Origin: JAMLHH01 sp037189845
Lineage (GTDB): Bacteria; Bacteroidota; Bacteroidia; Chitinophagales; JADIYW01
Assembly: GCA_037189845.1 (NCBI GenBank)
Contig: JBBCIS010000002.1
Location: 62,001-126,000 of the forward strand
Direction: 5' to 3'
Length of the DNA stretch: 64,000 nt
Every line of letters starts with the position of its first letter. Within the stretch, counting starts at the first letter, position 1. A program made the translations under genes and the position numbers. Below, piece by piece: positions 27,816 through 34,799 of this stretch. A model generated the notes under the pieces. That model made no database searches. It worked only from the letters and a program-made list of their open reading frames with translations, and was not told where the DNA came from.

Positions 27816-28019
27816 GTAAAAGTGAGAGAACCAATAGCCAAGAATCATGTTTCGATAAATTCAATAATCCAATTAAGGCATTTCCGCCTTTAAATAAAAT
27901 GCCCTGAACCAGGAAATATGGAGACCTGATCACTAAATCAATAATTTACATGTTCTGTTTACGGAGCTTTACATGATCTGAAAAATGCAAATCCTATAGT
28001 TTTTTGCTATATTATCATA

Positions 28020-28469
28020 ATGAAGAAATCCATTTTAGCTATCATTCCATTATTGTTGATTTTATCCTGTAATCCGAAAAATAAGGAGCAAACAACTGAT
28101 ACTGTTCCCCTTAATACTGTCGAAGCAACTGATAGTGTTTCGGGTAACTATTCCTATCAAAATAAAGATACCGTTCGTTTACAAATCTCTGTATCAGGCG
28201 AGCAGGCGGAGGGAAATTTATTGATTTCATACTTTGAAAAAGACAGATCTCAAGGGAGTTTTTCCGGAAAAATAGAAAACAACATCCTGATTGCAGATTA
28301 CACTTTCCAATCTGAAGGTGTAGAATCTGTACAACAAATCGCCATAAAATTCGAAGACGGAAAGGCATTCCTCGGTTATGGTGAAATAGAAGAAGATGGG
28401 AATTACGTCAAATTCAAAGACGTCAGCACTCTTGAATTTGATATGGATTTTCCTCTTTCTAAAGAGTAA
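28020..28469 (+). CDS. Small lipoprotein of unknown function
   Basis: 149 residues with a lipobox ending at Cys17 (LLLILSCNPK). The mature protein is acidic and beta-rich (GNYSYQNKDTVRLQISVSGEQAEGNLLISYFEKDRSQGSFSGKIENN). This pattern of ligand-like beta strands is common to many small Bacteroidota lipoproteins. I recognise no catalytic motif. It stands alone; a 30-base palindrome of the REP element begins 12 bases after its stop codon and may serve as its terminator. Confidence 0.75.
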   Translation: MKKSILAIIPLLLILSCNPKNKEQTTDTVPLNTVEATDSVSGNYSYQNKDTVRLQISVSGEQAEGNLLISYFEKDRSQGSFSGKIENNILIADYTFQSEGVESVQQIAIKFEDGKAFLGYGEIEEDGNYVKFKDVSTLEFDMDFPLSKE

Positions 28470-28480
28470 ACATTATTACA

Positions 28481-28510
28481 TCCAGCCCACGGTTTAAACC
28501 GTGGGCTGGA
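28481..28510. repeat. REP-type palindrome, left copy
   Basis: Perfect 30-base palindrome with arms TCCAGCCCACGGTTT/AAACCGTGGGCTGGA. Its inner 28 bases are repeated exactly at 29178-29205, on the other side of the transposase gene. It is a strong hairpin in single-stranded DNA or RNA. Confidence 0.9.
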
Positions 28511-28638
28511 ATATGTAATTCAAATTTCACACACATTATTTTTCAAATTCAATCAAATTAAATTATTTTAATGATTTATTTTCAAATGATTTATAATCGT
28601 ATCACGCGGTTTAAATTGATAACAACAAGAAAGATCCG

Positions 28639-28654
28639 AACCGTTTCAACGGTT
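28639..28654. repeat. Short hairpin upstream of the REP transposase
   Basis: AACCGTT TC AACGGTT, a perfect 7-base stem 26 bases before the transposase start. It shares the core ACCGTT/AACGGT with the larger palindromes and may be a recognition site for the transposase. Confidence 0.5.
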
Positions 28655-28680
28655 TAACTAATCAATAAGAAAATAAATCT

Positions 28681-29118
28681 ATGGCACATTCTTTCAACAA
28701 AATATGGATACATGCTATCTGGACAACCAAAGAGAGAAGTCCTCTTATTCATACAAATATCGAACATCAAATACATCAACTGATATCAGAACAATTACGT
28801 GAATCAGGTTGTCCGGTAAGAATCGTCAACGGAATGCCTGACCATGTTCATAGCCTGTTTTTGCTAAATCCCAACAAATCTATTGCAGAGGTTATTAAAC
28901 AAATCAAAGGCAGCAGCTCCCACCACATCAACCAGAACGATTTAATTCCTGAAAAATTCTCATGGCAAACCGGTTATGCTGCATATTCTGTTTCTGAATC
29001 TGTAGCAGACAAGGTTTATTTCTATATCAAAAATCAGAAACAGCATCATCTAAAGAAAGCTTTCGAGGAGGAACACGATGAATTTCTGAAATTGCATGAA
29101 TTAGAAGATTCAAAATGA
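28681..29118 (+). CDS. REP-associated tyrosine transposase (IS200/IS605 Y1 family)
   Basis: 145 residues with the Y1 transposase fold. The metal-binding His-x-His is DHVHSLF (about residues 56-62), and the catalytic Tyr lies in the helix KVYFYIKNQKQHH (about 115-127). These enzymes nick and rejoin single-stranded DNA at hairpins. The gene is framed by two copies of the same palindrome (28481-28510, 29178-29205) and has a smaller hairpin just upstream, the usual setting of domesticated REP transposases. It is intact. Confidence 0.9.
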   Translation: MAHSFNKIWIHAIWTTKERSPLIHTNIEHQIHQLISEQLRESGCPVRIVNGMPDHVHSLFLLNPNKSIAEVIKQIKGSSSHHINQNDLIPEKFSWQTGYAAYSVSESVADKVYFYIKNQKQHHLKKAFEEEHDEFLKLHELEDSK

Positions 29119-29177
29119 ACATTGATTATATCATCTGGACAATCTTGTATCCCTTGTATGCACCGCATTGCAATTAC

Positions 29178-29205
29178 CCAGCCCACGGTTTAAACCGTGG
29201 GCTGG
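29178..29205. repeat. REP-type palindrome, right copy
   Basis: Exact 28-base copy of the core of the palindrome at 28481-28510. It lies 59 bases after the transposase stop codon and 57 bases before the start of the SMEK-APAZ gene. Confidence 0.9.
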
Positions 29206-29262
29206 AAACAAAATGCTATATTAGATTCATAGTTATGCCTATAATATTTAAGAAAGAATAAA

Positions 29263-30768
29263 ATGAATAGAATTGATTACATAAACAAAATCAACACCTA
29301 TGCTGCAAGATTTGTTCTTGAAGTAGAGGGCTTTAATGCTATTGGTAATTATCATATCAACATTCACGCAGAAAGTTTTTTAGTCCCTGTTTTAAATGAG
29401 GTTTTTGGCTTACAACTTGAAAACCTTAATTCAACACAACAGAAAAACTTCCCTGCAATTGATTTAGCCGACTTTAAAAATAGAGTTGCTTTTCAAATAA
29501 CATCAACAAGTTCATTCGAGAAAATTAAATCCACACTTGAAACATTTGCAAAACACGAATTGCATAAACAATTTGATGTGCTCTACATTTATATTCTTAC
29601 AGAAAAGAAACCACAATACAATGACACAAAATTAAACGGCATAATTCCAGATAATTTTGCTTTTGTTACAAATGAACACGTTATTGATAAAGATGTCATT
29701 CTGCAAAAAATAAATGCTATTAGTGCAACACCAAAGTTGCAAGCAATAGCAAAATTATATGAACACGAATTTTCTGAAATCCAAATAGAGCAACGCAAGA
29801 AAAAATTTGAGAATGGCTATCTCAAAAACGAACCAGAGAATATTTCACCCAATATGGTTAAAATAACTTTTGGAAACAAAATTTACAAAGCAGACTTGAA
29901 TATAGATGAAGAAAGGATAACCGAAAGAGTTAATGAGTTTCTTGCATTGAAAGGAAGACGAACGATTAAGAAAATTAAACCAAACAAATTAGTTCGTTCC
30001 GCATTGCGTGAATATAAAGCAATAGCTTCTGATTGGATATTGTACGAAAATTGCCTTTATACATTTCGTGATTTAAATTCCAATCGTGAGCCTTTCCGAA
30101 ACATTGTTGATATAGGTACTATTACCTCTCTTGAATGTTCGGAGTTCTACGAACAAAATGAAGCTTCAAACAGGGTATTCAAACATCTTTTAAGAAATAC
30201 GTTAATGCAACTTTGTTTCTTAAAAGAAATTGAGTGGTACGACAGTCGAGAAACTTTTCGTTTTGCAAATAGAGACCCCAAAAGTGAAAAAGCAAAACAA
30301 ATACGTTGGAAAGGAAAGAACGAGGCTACAAAGACTGTCATATTTCCAATGATGAATAAAAAAGAAGGGCACTTAATTTGTTTTCGTCATTTGGCTTTTA
30401 AATGTTCATTCATAAACTTTGATACAGATTGGTATTTAATCATCAATCCGACTTGGAATTTTACAAATCCAGGAGGATATAGAGAAAGTCGTTTTGAATC
30501 GGCATATATGTCAGGAATAAAACGTTTAGAAAACAATAATTCCGTTTACAATTATTTCCGCTTCTTTTCATACTATCTTTCATATAAAGATTTATTTACA
30601 CCTGAATTTCCCTATTTAAAAATCCAAAAACTTGAACCGATAAGTTTATCACCAAGTTTGGATGAACAAAAATGGATACCTGCAAAAGTTGTAGAAAAGA
30701 ATACAGAAGCATTACCAACAGAATTAGAAGCCGATACCGAATTAGCGGATTCAACAATATTTGAATAA
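29263..30768 (+). CDS. SMEK-APAZ effector of a short prokaryotic Argonaute system
   Basis: 501 residues in two parts. Residues 1 to about 165 match the SMEK domain pattern: E37 in HAESFLVPVLNEVFGLQLENLN, then PAIDLADFKNRVAFQITSTSSFEKIKSTLETF, with D67, D70 and Q78 in a layout like a PD-(D/E)xK nuclease core. The remainder, about 190-480, follows the APAZ domain: SDWILYENCLYTF, EIEWYDSRETFRF, LICFRHLAFKCSF, WYLIINPTWNFTNPGGYRESRF, GIKRLENNNSVYNYFRFF. APAZ replaces the N and PAZ domains of long Argonautes and binds the short Argonaute. The stop codon overlaps the Argonaute start by one base (TAATG), so translation is coupled. By analogy with SPARTA and SPARDA, guide-directed target recognition would activate the N-terminal domain and kill or arrest the cell. 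The gene is clearly more AT-rich than valS or the operon at 33.3 kb. Confidence 0.85.
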   Translation: MNRIDYINKINTYAARFVLEVEGFNAIGNYHINIHAESFLVPVLNEVFGLQLENLNSTQQKNFPAIDLADFKNRVAFQITSTSSFEKIKSTLETFAKHELHKQFDVLYIYILTEKKPQYNDTKLNGIIPDNFAFVTNEHVIDKDVILQKINAISATPKLQAIAKLYEHEFSEIQIEQRKKKFENGYLKNEPENISPNMVKITFGNKIYKADLNIDEERITERVNEFLALKGRRTIKKIKPNKLVRSALREYKAIASDWILYENCLYTFRDLNSNREPFRNIVDIGTITSLECSEFYEQNEASNRVFKHLLRNTLMQLCFLKEIEWYDSRETFRFANRDPKSEKAKQIRWKGKNEATKTVIFPMMNKKEGHLICFRHLAFKCSFINFDTDWYLIINPTWNFTNPGGYRESRFESAYMSGIKRLENNNSVYNYFRFFSYYLSYKDLFTPEFPYLKIQKLEPISLSPSLDEQKWIPAKVVEKNTEALPTELEADTELADSTIFE

Positions 30769-32210
30769 TGAAATTAAGATACATAGAAGAACCCTCGTTG
30801 CAATTTGGCACAAGTCACCATATTTGTCCTAAAAGTGGCATTTACACATATAATCCTTTTGACATTACACAAGTTCGTCCTGAAAAAATAACTATTGGAA
30901 TTATCGGAAAGGGCGAAAGCGTTGATAAAGTATTAGAATGGTTAGAAAGTTGCAAATCACATATAGACGGAAAACAAAGCAAAACACCGCATCCCAATTT
31001 ATTTATGAACTTTTGCGGTTTCAACAAAACTATTGGTTTCAAATGTGAAATAGCTTATGACGAGACTTATTTACGCAAACTGAATAATTCGGACATTGAA
31101 AAGATAATCAAAGATAACAACTCACTTGAAGGAACAATTACAGAGATAACAAATTTATATCTCAACGAAATAAAATTTCTTTCTAAAAACAAGAAACCAG
31201 ACGTTATCCTTTGTGCTTTACCTGAAAATCTTATGAAGCACATTATGGAAGCTAAGCCAAAAACTAATGATGAAGAAGGCGAAGAAATTGTAGAAAAAGA
31301 TTTTGATGATGAAGACGTATCTAAAAAGGAACAGAACTTCAGAAGAAATTTGAAAGCAAAAGCAATGCAGTATAATATTCCTATTCAAATCATTCGGGAT
31401 AGAATTGCAAAGCCAACCACAGAAATGCAAGACCCTGCAACAATTGCTTGGAATTTCTTCACTGCCTTGTATTACAAAGCATCAGGTACACCTTGGGCGT
31501 TAATCAGAAAAGATTCTGCGCAAACTACTTGCTATGCAGGAATTAGTTTTTTCAAAAGTCGTGATAAAAAATCCACTCAAACAAGCATTGCTCAAATATT
31601 TAATGAATTGGGAAAGGGAGTGATTTTAAGAGGAGAAGAAATAACATTAAAAAAGAATGACAGGACACCACATTTGGACGAGCAACAAGCATACAATCTA
31701 TTGACACAATCGCTCAAAGAGTATTATGATGCAGTAAAAATTTTCCCGAAGCGTTTAGTACTACACAAAACATCAAATTTCAACGAAGACGAAATTTATG
31801 GCTTTACAGAAGCAGCAAAAGAATTACACATAAATCAGATTGATTTGGTTTCAATTCAAACATCAGACATTAGGCTGTACCGTAGCGGTAATTATCCACC
31901 AATGCGAGGCACACATTTTACGATGTCAGACAAACATCATTTGCTTTACACAAGAGGCTCTGTTCCTTATTACGAAACATATCCGGGCAGATACATTCCA
32001 AGAGCAATTGAAATTAAACTTGCTTCTTATGACGAAGCACCAAACGTAATTTGTGATGAAATTTTAGCACTTACGAAAATGAATTGGAACAACACTCAAT
32101 TTGACAGACAAATGCCAATTACAATTGAATGTGCAAGAAATGTTGGCGAAATCTTAAAATACTTGACACCTGACGACAATATGCAATTAAAATATAGTTT
32201 CTATATGTAA
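30768..32210 (+). CDS. Short prokaryotic Argonaute (MID-PIWI), catalytically inactive
   Basis: 480 residues, the length of a short Argonaute with only MID (about 140-235) and PIWI (about 240-480). The MID region has YNIPIQIIRDRIAKP and IAWNFFTALYYKASGTPWAL, the usual guide 5'-end pocket and MID-PIWI junction. PIWI shows YAGISFFK (the first catalytic Asp is Ser260) and RLVLHKTSNFNEDE (the second Asp position is Ser or Thr). The end reads LTKMNWNNTQFDRQMPITIECARNVGEIL. It should therefore bind guide and target without cutting. An acidic segment (about 168-190) is inserted in MID. It is cotranscribed with, and translationally coupled to, the SMEK-APAZ gene. Confidence 0.9.
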   Translation: MKLRYIEEPSLQFGTSHHICPKSGIYTYNPFDITQVRPEKITIGIIGKGESVDKVLEWLESCKSHIDGKQSKTPHPNLFMNFCGFNKTIGFKCEIAYDETYLRKLNNSDIEKIIKDNNSLEGTITEITNLYLNEIKFLSKNKKPDVILCALPENLMKHIMEAKPKTNDEEGEEIVEKDFDDEDVSKKEQNFRRNLKAKAMQYNIPIQIIRDRIAKPTTEMQDPATIAWNFFTALYYKASGTPWALIRKDSAQTTCYAGISFFKSRDKKSTQTSIAQIFNELGKGVILRGEEITLKKNDRTPHLDEQQAYNLLTQSLKEYYDAVKIFPKRLVLHKTSNFNEDEIYGFTEAAKELHINQIDLVSIQTSDIRLYRSGNYPPMRGTHFTMSDKHHLLYTRGSVPYYETYPGRYIPRAIEIKLASYDEAPNVICDEILALTKMNWNNTQFDRQMPITIECARNVGEILKYLTPDDNMQLKYSFYM

Positions 32211-32533
32211 GTAAAAAGTTACTTTCATCTTGCTTTTATTATTTATTTCGACACAGAGAATTTATTTTTTGACATTTAGACTGTTTGTAATAATTAATAC
32301 TATTTATTCTCTCAGACTTAACTCAACACATTTTTAATGTATTTTCATTTTCACCAACACCTTCCGAGACAACCAATACTTGTAACATCTCTCGCATTTT
32401 GATATTAATCAACCGATTACTCGAATCTCACCATAGTAGTTGCCGTCACCTTTTATATTATCGAAGCTGATAACCAAAAGCATTCGAGATGAATTCAAAC
32501 AGAAAAGCTTATCTTTAGTTCAAACAACACTTT
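32211..32533. other. Intergenic region after the Argonaute gene
   Basis: About 323 AT-rich bases with no credible gene. It contains the left copy of the 22-base direct repeat and presumably the promoter of TA module 2. I see no strong terminator for the Argonaute gene. Confidence 0.5.
32392..32413. repeat. Direct repeat flanking TA module 2, left copy
   Basis: TC(G/A)CATTTTGATATTAATCAAC; 21 of 22 bases match 33095-33116, 703 bases away. The last 19 bases are identical. The TA genes lie between the two copies. Confidence 0.8.
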
Positions 32534-32752
32534 ATGGTTGTATATAATGTTTCCATACCAGAAAATAAGCAGGAATTTTTTCAGGAATTTCTGGAGCTTA
32601 TCGGAGCTGAATATGAAAAAAAGCAAGATAATGGTTTTGAGCTGTCTGAACACCAAAAAAAGTTACTCGAACAAAGACTGAAAGAAAACAAAAAGAATTT
32701 TATCCCTGCTCGTCAGGCTTTGAAGCAGCTTCGGGAAAAGTATGAATTATGA
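32534..32752 (+). CDS. Antitoxin of TA module 2
   Basis: 72 residues. The N-terminal strand-plus-helix MVVYNVSIPENKQEFFQEFLELIGAEYEKK resembles the antitoxin at 24780 in layout (length, FFxEhhExhG motif, charged C-terminal helix ending LREKYEL versus LFEKYDVK), although overall identity is low. It is probably a repressor of its own operon and a neutraliser of the toxin. It overlaps the toxin gene by 11 bases. Confidence 0.78.
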   Translation: MVVYNVSIPENKQEFFQEFLELIGAEYEKKQDNGFELSEHQKKLLEQRLKENKKNFIPARQALKQLREKYEL

Positions 32753-33038
32753 TTTGGTGATACTGCCTGTTGCACAGCAGGAAATAGAAAACGCATTTGA
32801 ATACTATGCACAATTTTCACCATCTGCTGTTACTCACTTTGACAATCAGCTCGAACAAGTTTATCAAAGTCTTGAAATCAATCCATTTTTTCAGATAAGA
32901 TTCAAAGGTCTTAGAGCAATTCCCTTTGAATCACTACCTTTCCTTGTATTTTTCAATATAGATGAAGACCCAAAAACTGTCTATATCTACTCTGTTTTCA
33001 ACACTTATCAAGACCCGGAGAAATATCCTGAATACTAA
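32742..33038 (+). CDS. RelE/ParE-family toxin (TA module 2)
   Basis: 98 residues with the family pattern: NYDLVILPVAQQEIENAFEYYAQFSP, then LEINPFFQIRFKGLRAIPFESLPFLVFFNI, then VYIYSVFNTYQDPEKY. Target (ribosome or gyrase) cannot be told. The toxin ATG lies inside the antitoxin reading frame (KYEL stop overlaps MNYDL), giving tight coupling. The module sits directly after the Argonaute system and before a metabolic operon. Confidence 0.85.
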   Translation: MNYDLVILPVAQQEIENAFEYYAQFSPSAVTHFDNQLEQVYQSLEINPFFQIRFKGLRAIPFESLPFLVFFNIDEDPKTVYIYSVFNTYQDPEKYPEY

Positions 33039-33094
33039 TCCTAATAGATTCTTCTCCTCTTTAAATATTATATCCCGCAGGACAATGACGCAAA

Positions 33095-33116
33095 TCACAT
33101 TTTGATATTAATCAAC
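33095..33116. repeat. Direct repeat flanking TA module 2, right copy
   Basis: Matches 32392-32413 at 21 of 22 positions. It lies 57 bases after the toxin stop codon. Confidence 0.8.
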
Positions 33117-33157
33117 AGAAATGTAATTTGTCAGCCCTACTTTTATACAGCAAATAA

Positions 33158-33229
33158 ACGGGTAGGGATAGAGGCGGTATCCTTTTAATTACGGAAACTG
33201 AGCGGTGGTTGGTGAGCGAAGTCGAACCA
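33158..33229. repeat. Intergenic repeat cluster before the aminotransferase operon
   Basis: Two GC-rich pieces related to repeats elsewhere in the window. AGGGATAGAGGCGGTATCC (near 33164) resembles the start of the element at 61968. The stretch 33206-33229 (minus strand TTCGACTTCGCTCACC) resembles the short repeat family at 38366, 44463 and 58268. Confidence 0.45.
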
Positions 33230-33311
33230 AGCCGAAGTTCCGGAATATAAAAGATATAAACCGAATCCCGAGAATTATCGGGACGATTACCCGCCAAAAA
33301 AACAGAACAAA

Positions 33312-34796
33312 ATGGAAACTGTAGTCACTGAAAAAAAGAGTATCAACAATGGTTTTTCTATCAGCGAATACCATGACATCAAACCGATATACAAAAAATT
33401 AGACAAGCTGGTATCTCTGCCTTTACAACATATCCAACCGGATAAAATGGAGGGCTACCTAGATTATTACAAAACTCAGTGTACGGAATCTCAGAGAATC
33501 TATCAAACAGCATCCAAATATATTCCGGGTGGTGTACAGCACAACCTGGCTTTCAACTATCCGTTTCCTTTGACTTTCACGAAAGCTGAGGGCGCATATC
33601 TGTATGATGCGGATGGCAATAAATACATTGATTTTTTACAGGCAGGTGGTCCGACTGTTTTGGGCAGCAACTACCCTTCTGTACGTGAGAAATGCATCGA
33701 CTTATTGAATGAATGTGGGCCTTCTACAGGTTTGCTGCATGAGTATGAGCTGAAGTTGGCAAAAATCGTCGCTGACAATGTTCCGTCTGTGGAACAGTTC
33801 AGGATGTTGGGTTCAGGTACAGAAGCCGTCATGGGTGCTTTGCGCCTGGCTCGTATCAAAACCGGCAAGACAAAAGTCATCAAAATCGGTGGTGCTTATC
33901 ACGGATGGAGCGACCAGATGGTGTATGACCTGCGTATTCCGGGAACGAGATTTTTCGATGCGAAAGGTATTCCTTTCATGATGCACTGGCATACTCAGGC
34001 TGTTCCGCCGAATGATATCGAAGCACTGGAACGCACGATGAAATGGAATCGTGTACGTGGAGGAACTGCAGCTGTCATTATAGAACCGTTGGGACCTGAG
34101 AGCGGAACATATCCGGTGTACAAACAATATTGTGCAGACATCAGAGCATTGTGTGATAAATATGGTGCGTTGCTGATTTTTGACGAGGTAGTGACTGCTT
34201 TCCGTGTAGGTATGGCAGGTGCACAGGGATATTTCGGAGTGAATCCAGACCTGACTATCTTCGGTAAAGTAGTAGCCGGTGGTTATCCGGGAGCCGGTGG
34301 TATCGGTGGCAGAACTGACCTCATGGACGGTCTGGCTGCAGGTCTTCAGGGCGGTAAAAAAGTAAAAGTAGGTGGTACGATGGCAGCCAATCCGTTGAGC
34401 TGTTGTGCAGGTTATTACACACTGAAAGAAATCAAAGAACAACAGGCTTGTGAAAAAGCAGGTCAGGCAGGAGATAAAATCACTAAAGGCCTGAATAACC
34501 TGATAGATAAATATGGTTTGCCTTTCGTGGCTTACAATCAGGGGTCTATCTGTCACCTGGAAACAGCAGGAACACTCTTCGAGAAAATAGAAATCTTAAA
34601 AATAAAATCTGTCCTCGCACGTATCAACGAGCGTAAAAAACTGATGGAAGAATACGGTGCTGCTTATATGGCAGAAGGTATTGTGACATTGGCAGGCAGC
34701 AGATTGTACATGAGCATGGCCGATACTGACGATGTGGTAGAAGATGCTTTGGAGAGATTCGAAAGAGTGTTTAAAAACGTAGAGAAAAGAGGTTAA
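33312..34796 (+). CDS. Class III aminotransferase (glutamate-1-semialdehyde aminomutase-like)
   Basis: 494 residues, PLP-dependent fold type I. QRIYQTASKYIPGGVQHNLAFNYPFPLTF near residue 60 and the substrate loop GSGTEAVMGALRLAR (about 167-181) are typical of the GSA-aminomutase-like branch. IFDEVVTAFRVG carries the Asp that pairs with the PLP pyridine, and the Schiff-base Lys is in FGKVVAGGYPG (about residue 317). The haem-pathway role is unlikely given the context. The gene heads an operon with a sugar kinase and two aldolase-type proteins, which suggests transamination of a sugar-derived or amino-sugar intermediate. The next gene begins 3 bases after this stop. Confidence 0.85.
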   Translation: METVVTEKKSINNGFSISEYHDIKPIYKKLDKLVSLPLQHIQPDKMEGYLDYYKTQCTESQRIYQTASKYIPGGVQHNLAFNYPFPLTFTKAEGAYLYDADGNKYIDFLQAGGPTVLGSNYPSVREKCIDLLNECGPSTGLLHEYELKLAKIVADNVPSVEQFRMLGSGTEAVMGALRLARIKTGKTKVIKIGGAYHGWSDQMVYDLRIPGTRFFDAKGIPFMMHWHTQAVPPNDIEALERTMKWNRVRGGTAAVIIEPLGPESGTYPVYKQYCADIRALCDKYGALLIFDEVVTAFRVGMAGAQGYFGVNPDLTIFGKVVAGGYPGAGGIGGRTDLMDGLAAGLQGGKKVKVGGTMAANPLSCCAGYYTLKEIKEQQACEKAGQAGDKITKGLNNLIDKYGLPFVAYNQGSICHLETAGTLFEKIEILKIKSVLARINERKKLMEEYGAAYMAEGIVTLAGSRLYMSMADTDDVVEDALERFERVFKNVEKRG

Positions 34797-34799
34797 TCC

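Noticed and set aside
24426..29205. Equal 696-base spacing of the valS-end repeats and of the two REP palindromes
   Set aside because: The spacing is the same by coordinate, but the sequences and gene contents are unrelated, so I treat it as coincidence.
30768..32210. Possible active DNA-guided endonuclease
   Set aside because: The readable catalytic Asp positions of PIWI are Ser or Thr (GIS and HKTSNF), so target cutting by this Argonaute is not expected.
33813..34556. Long antisense frame (about 247 codons) inside the aminotransferase gene
   Set aside because: It is rich in Cys, His, Thr and Ser in the way antisense frames of coding DNA are, and the sense frame is a clear class III aminotransferase.
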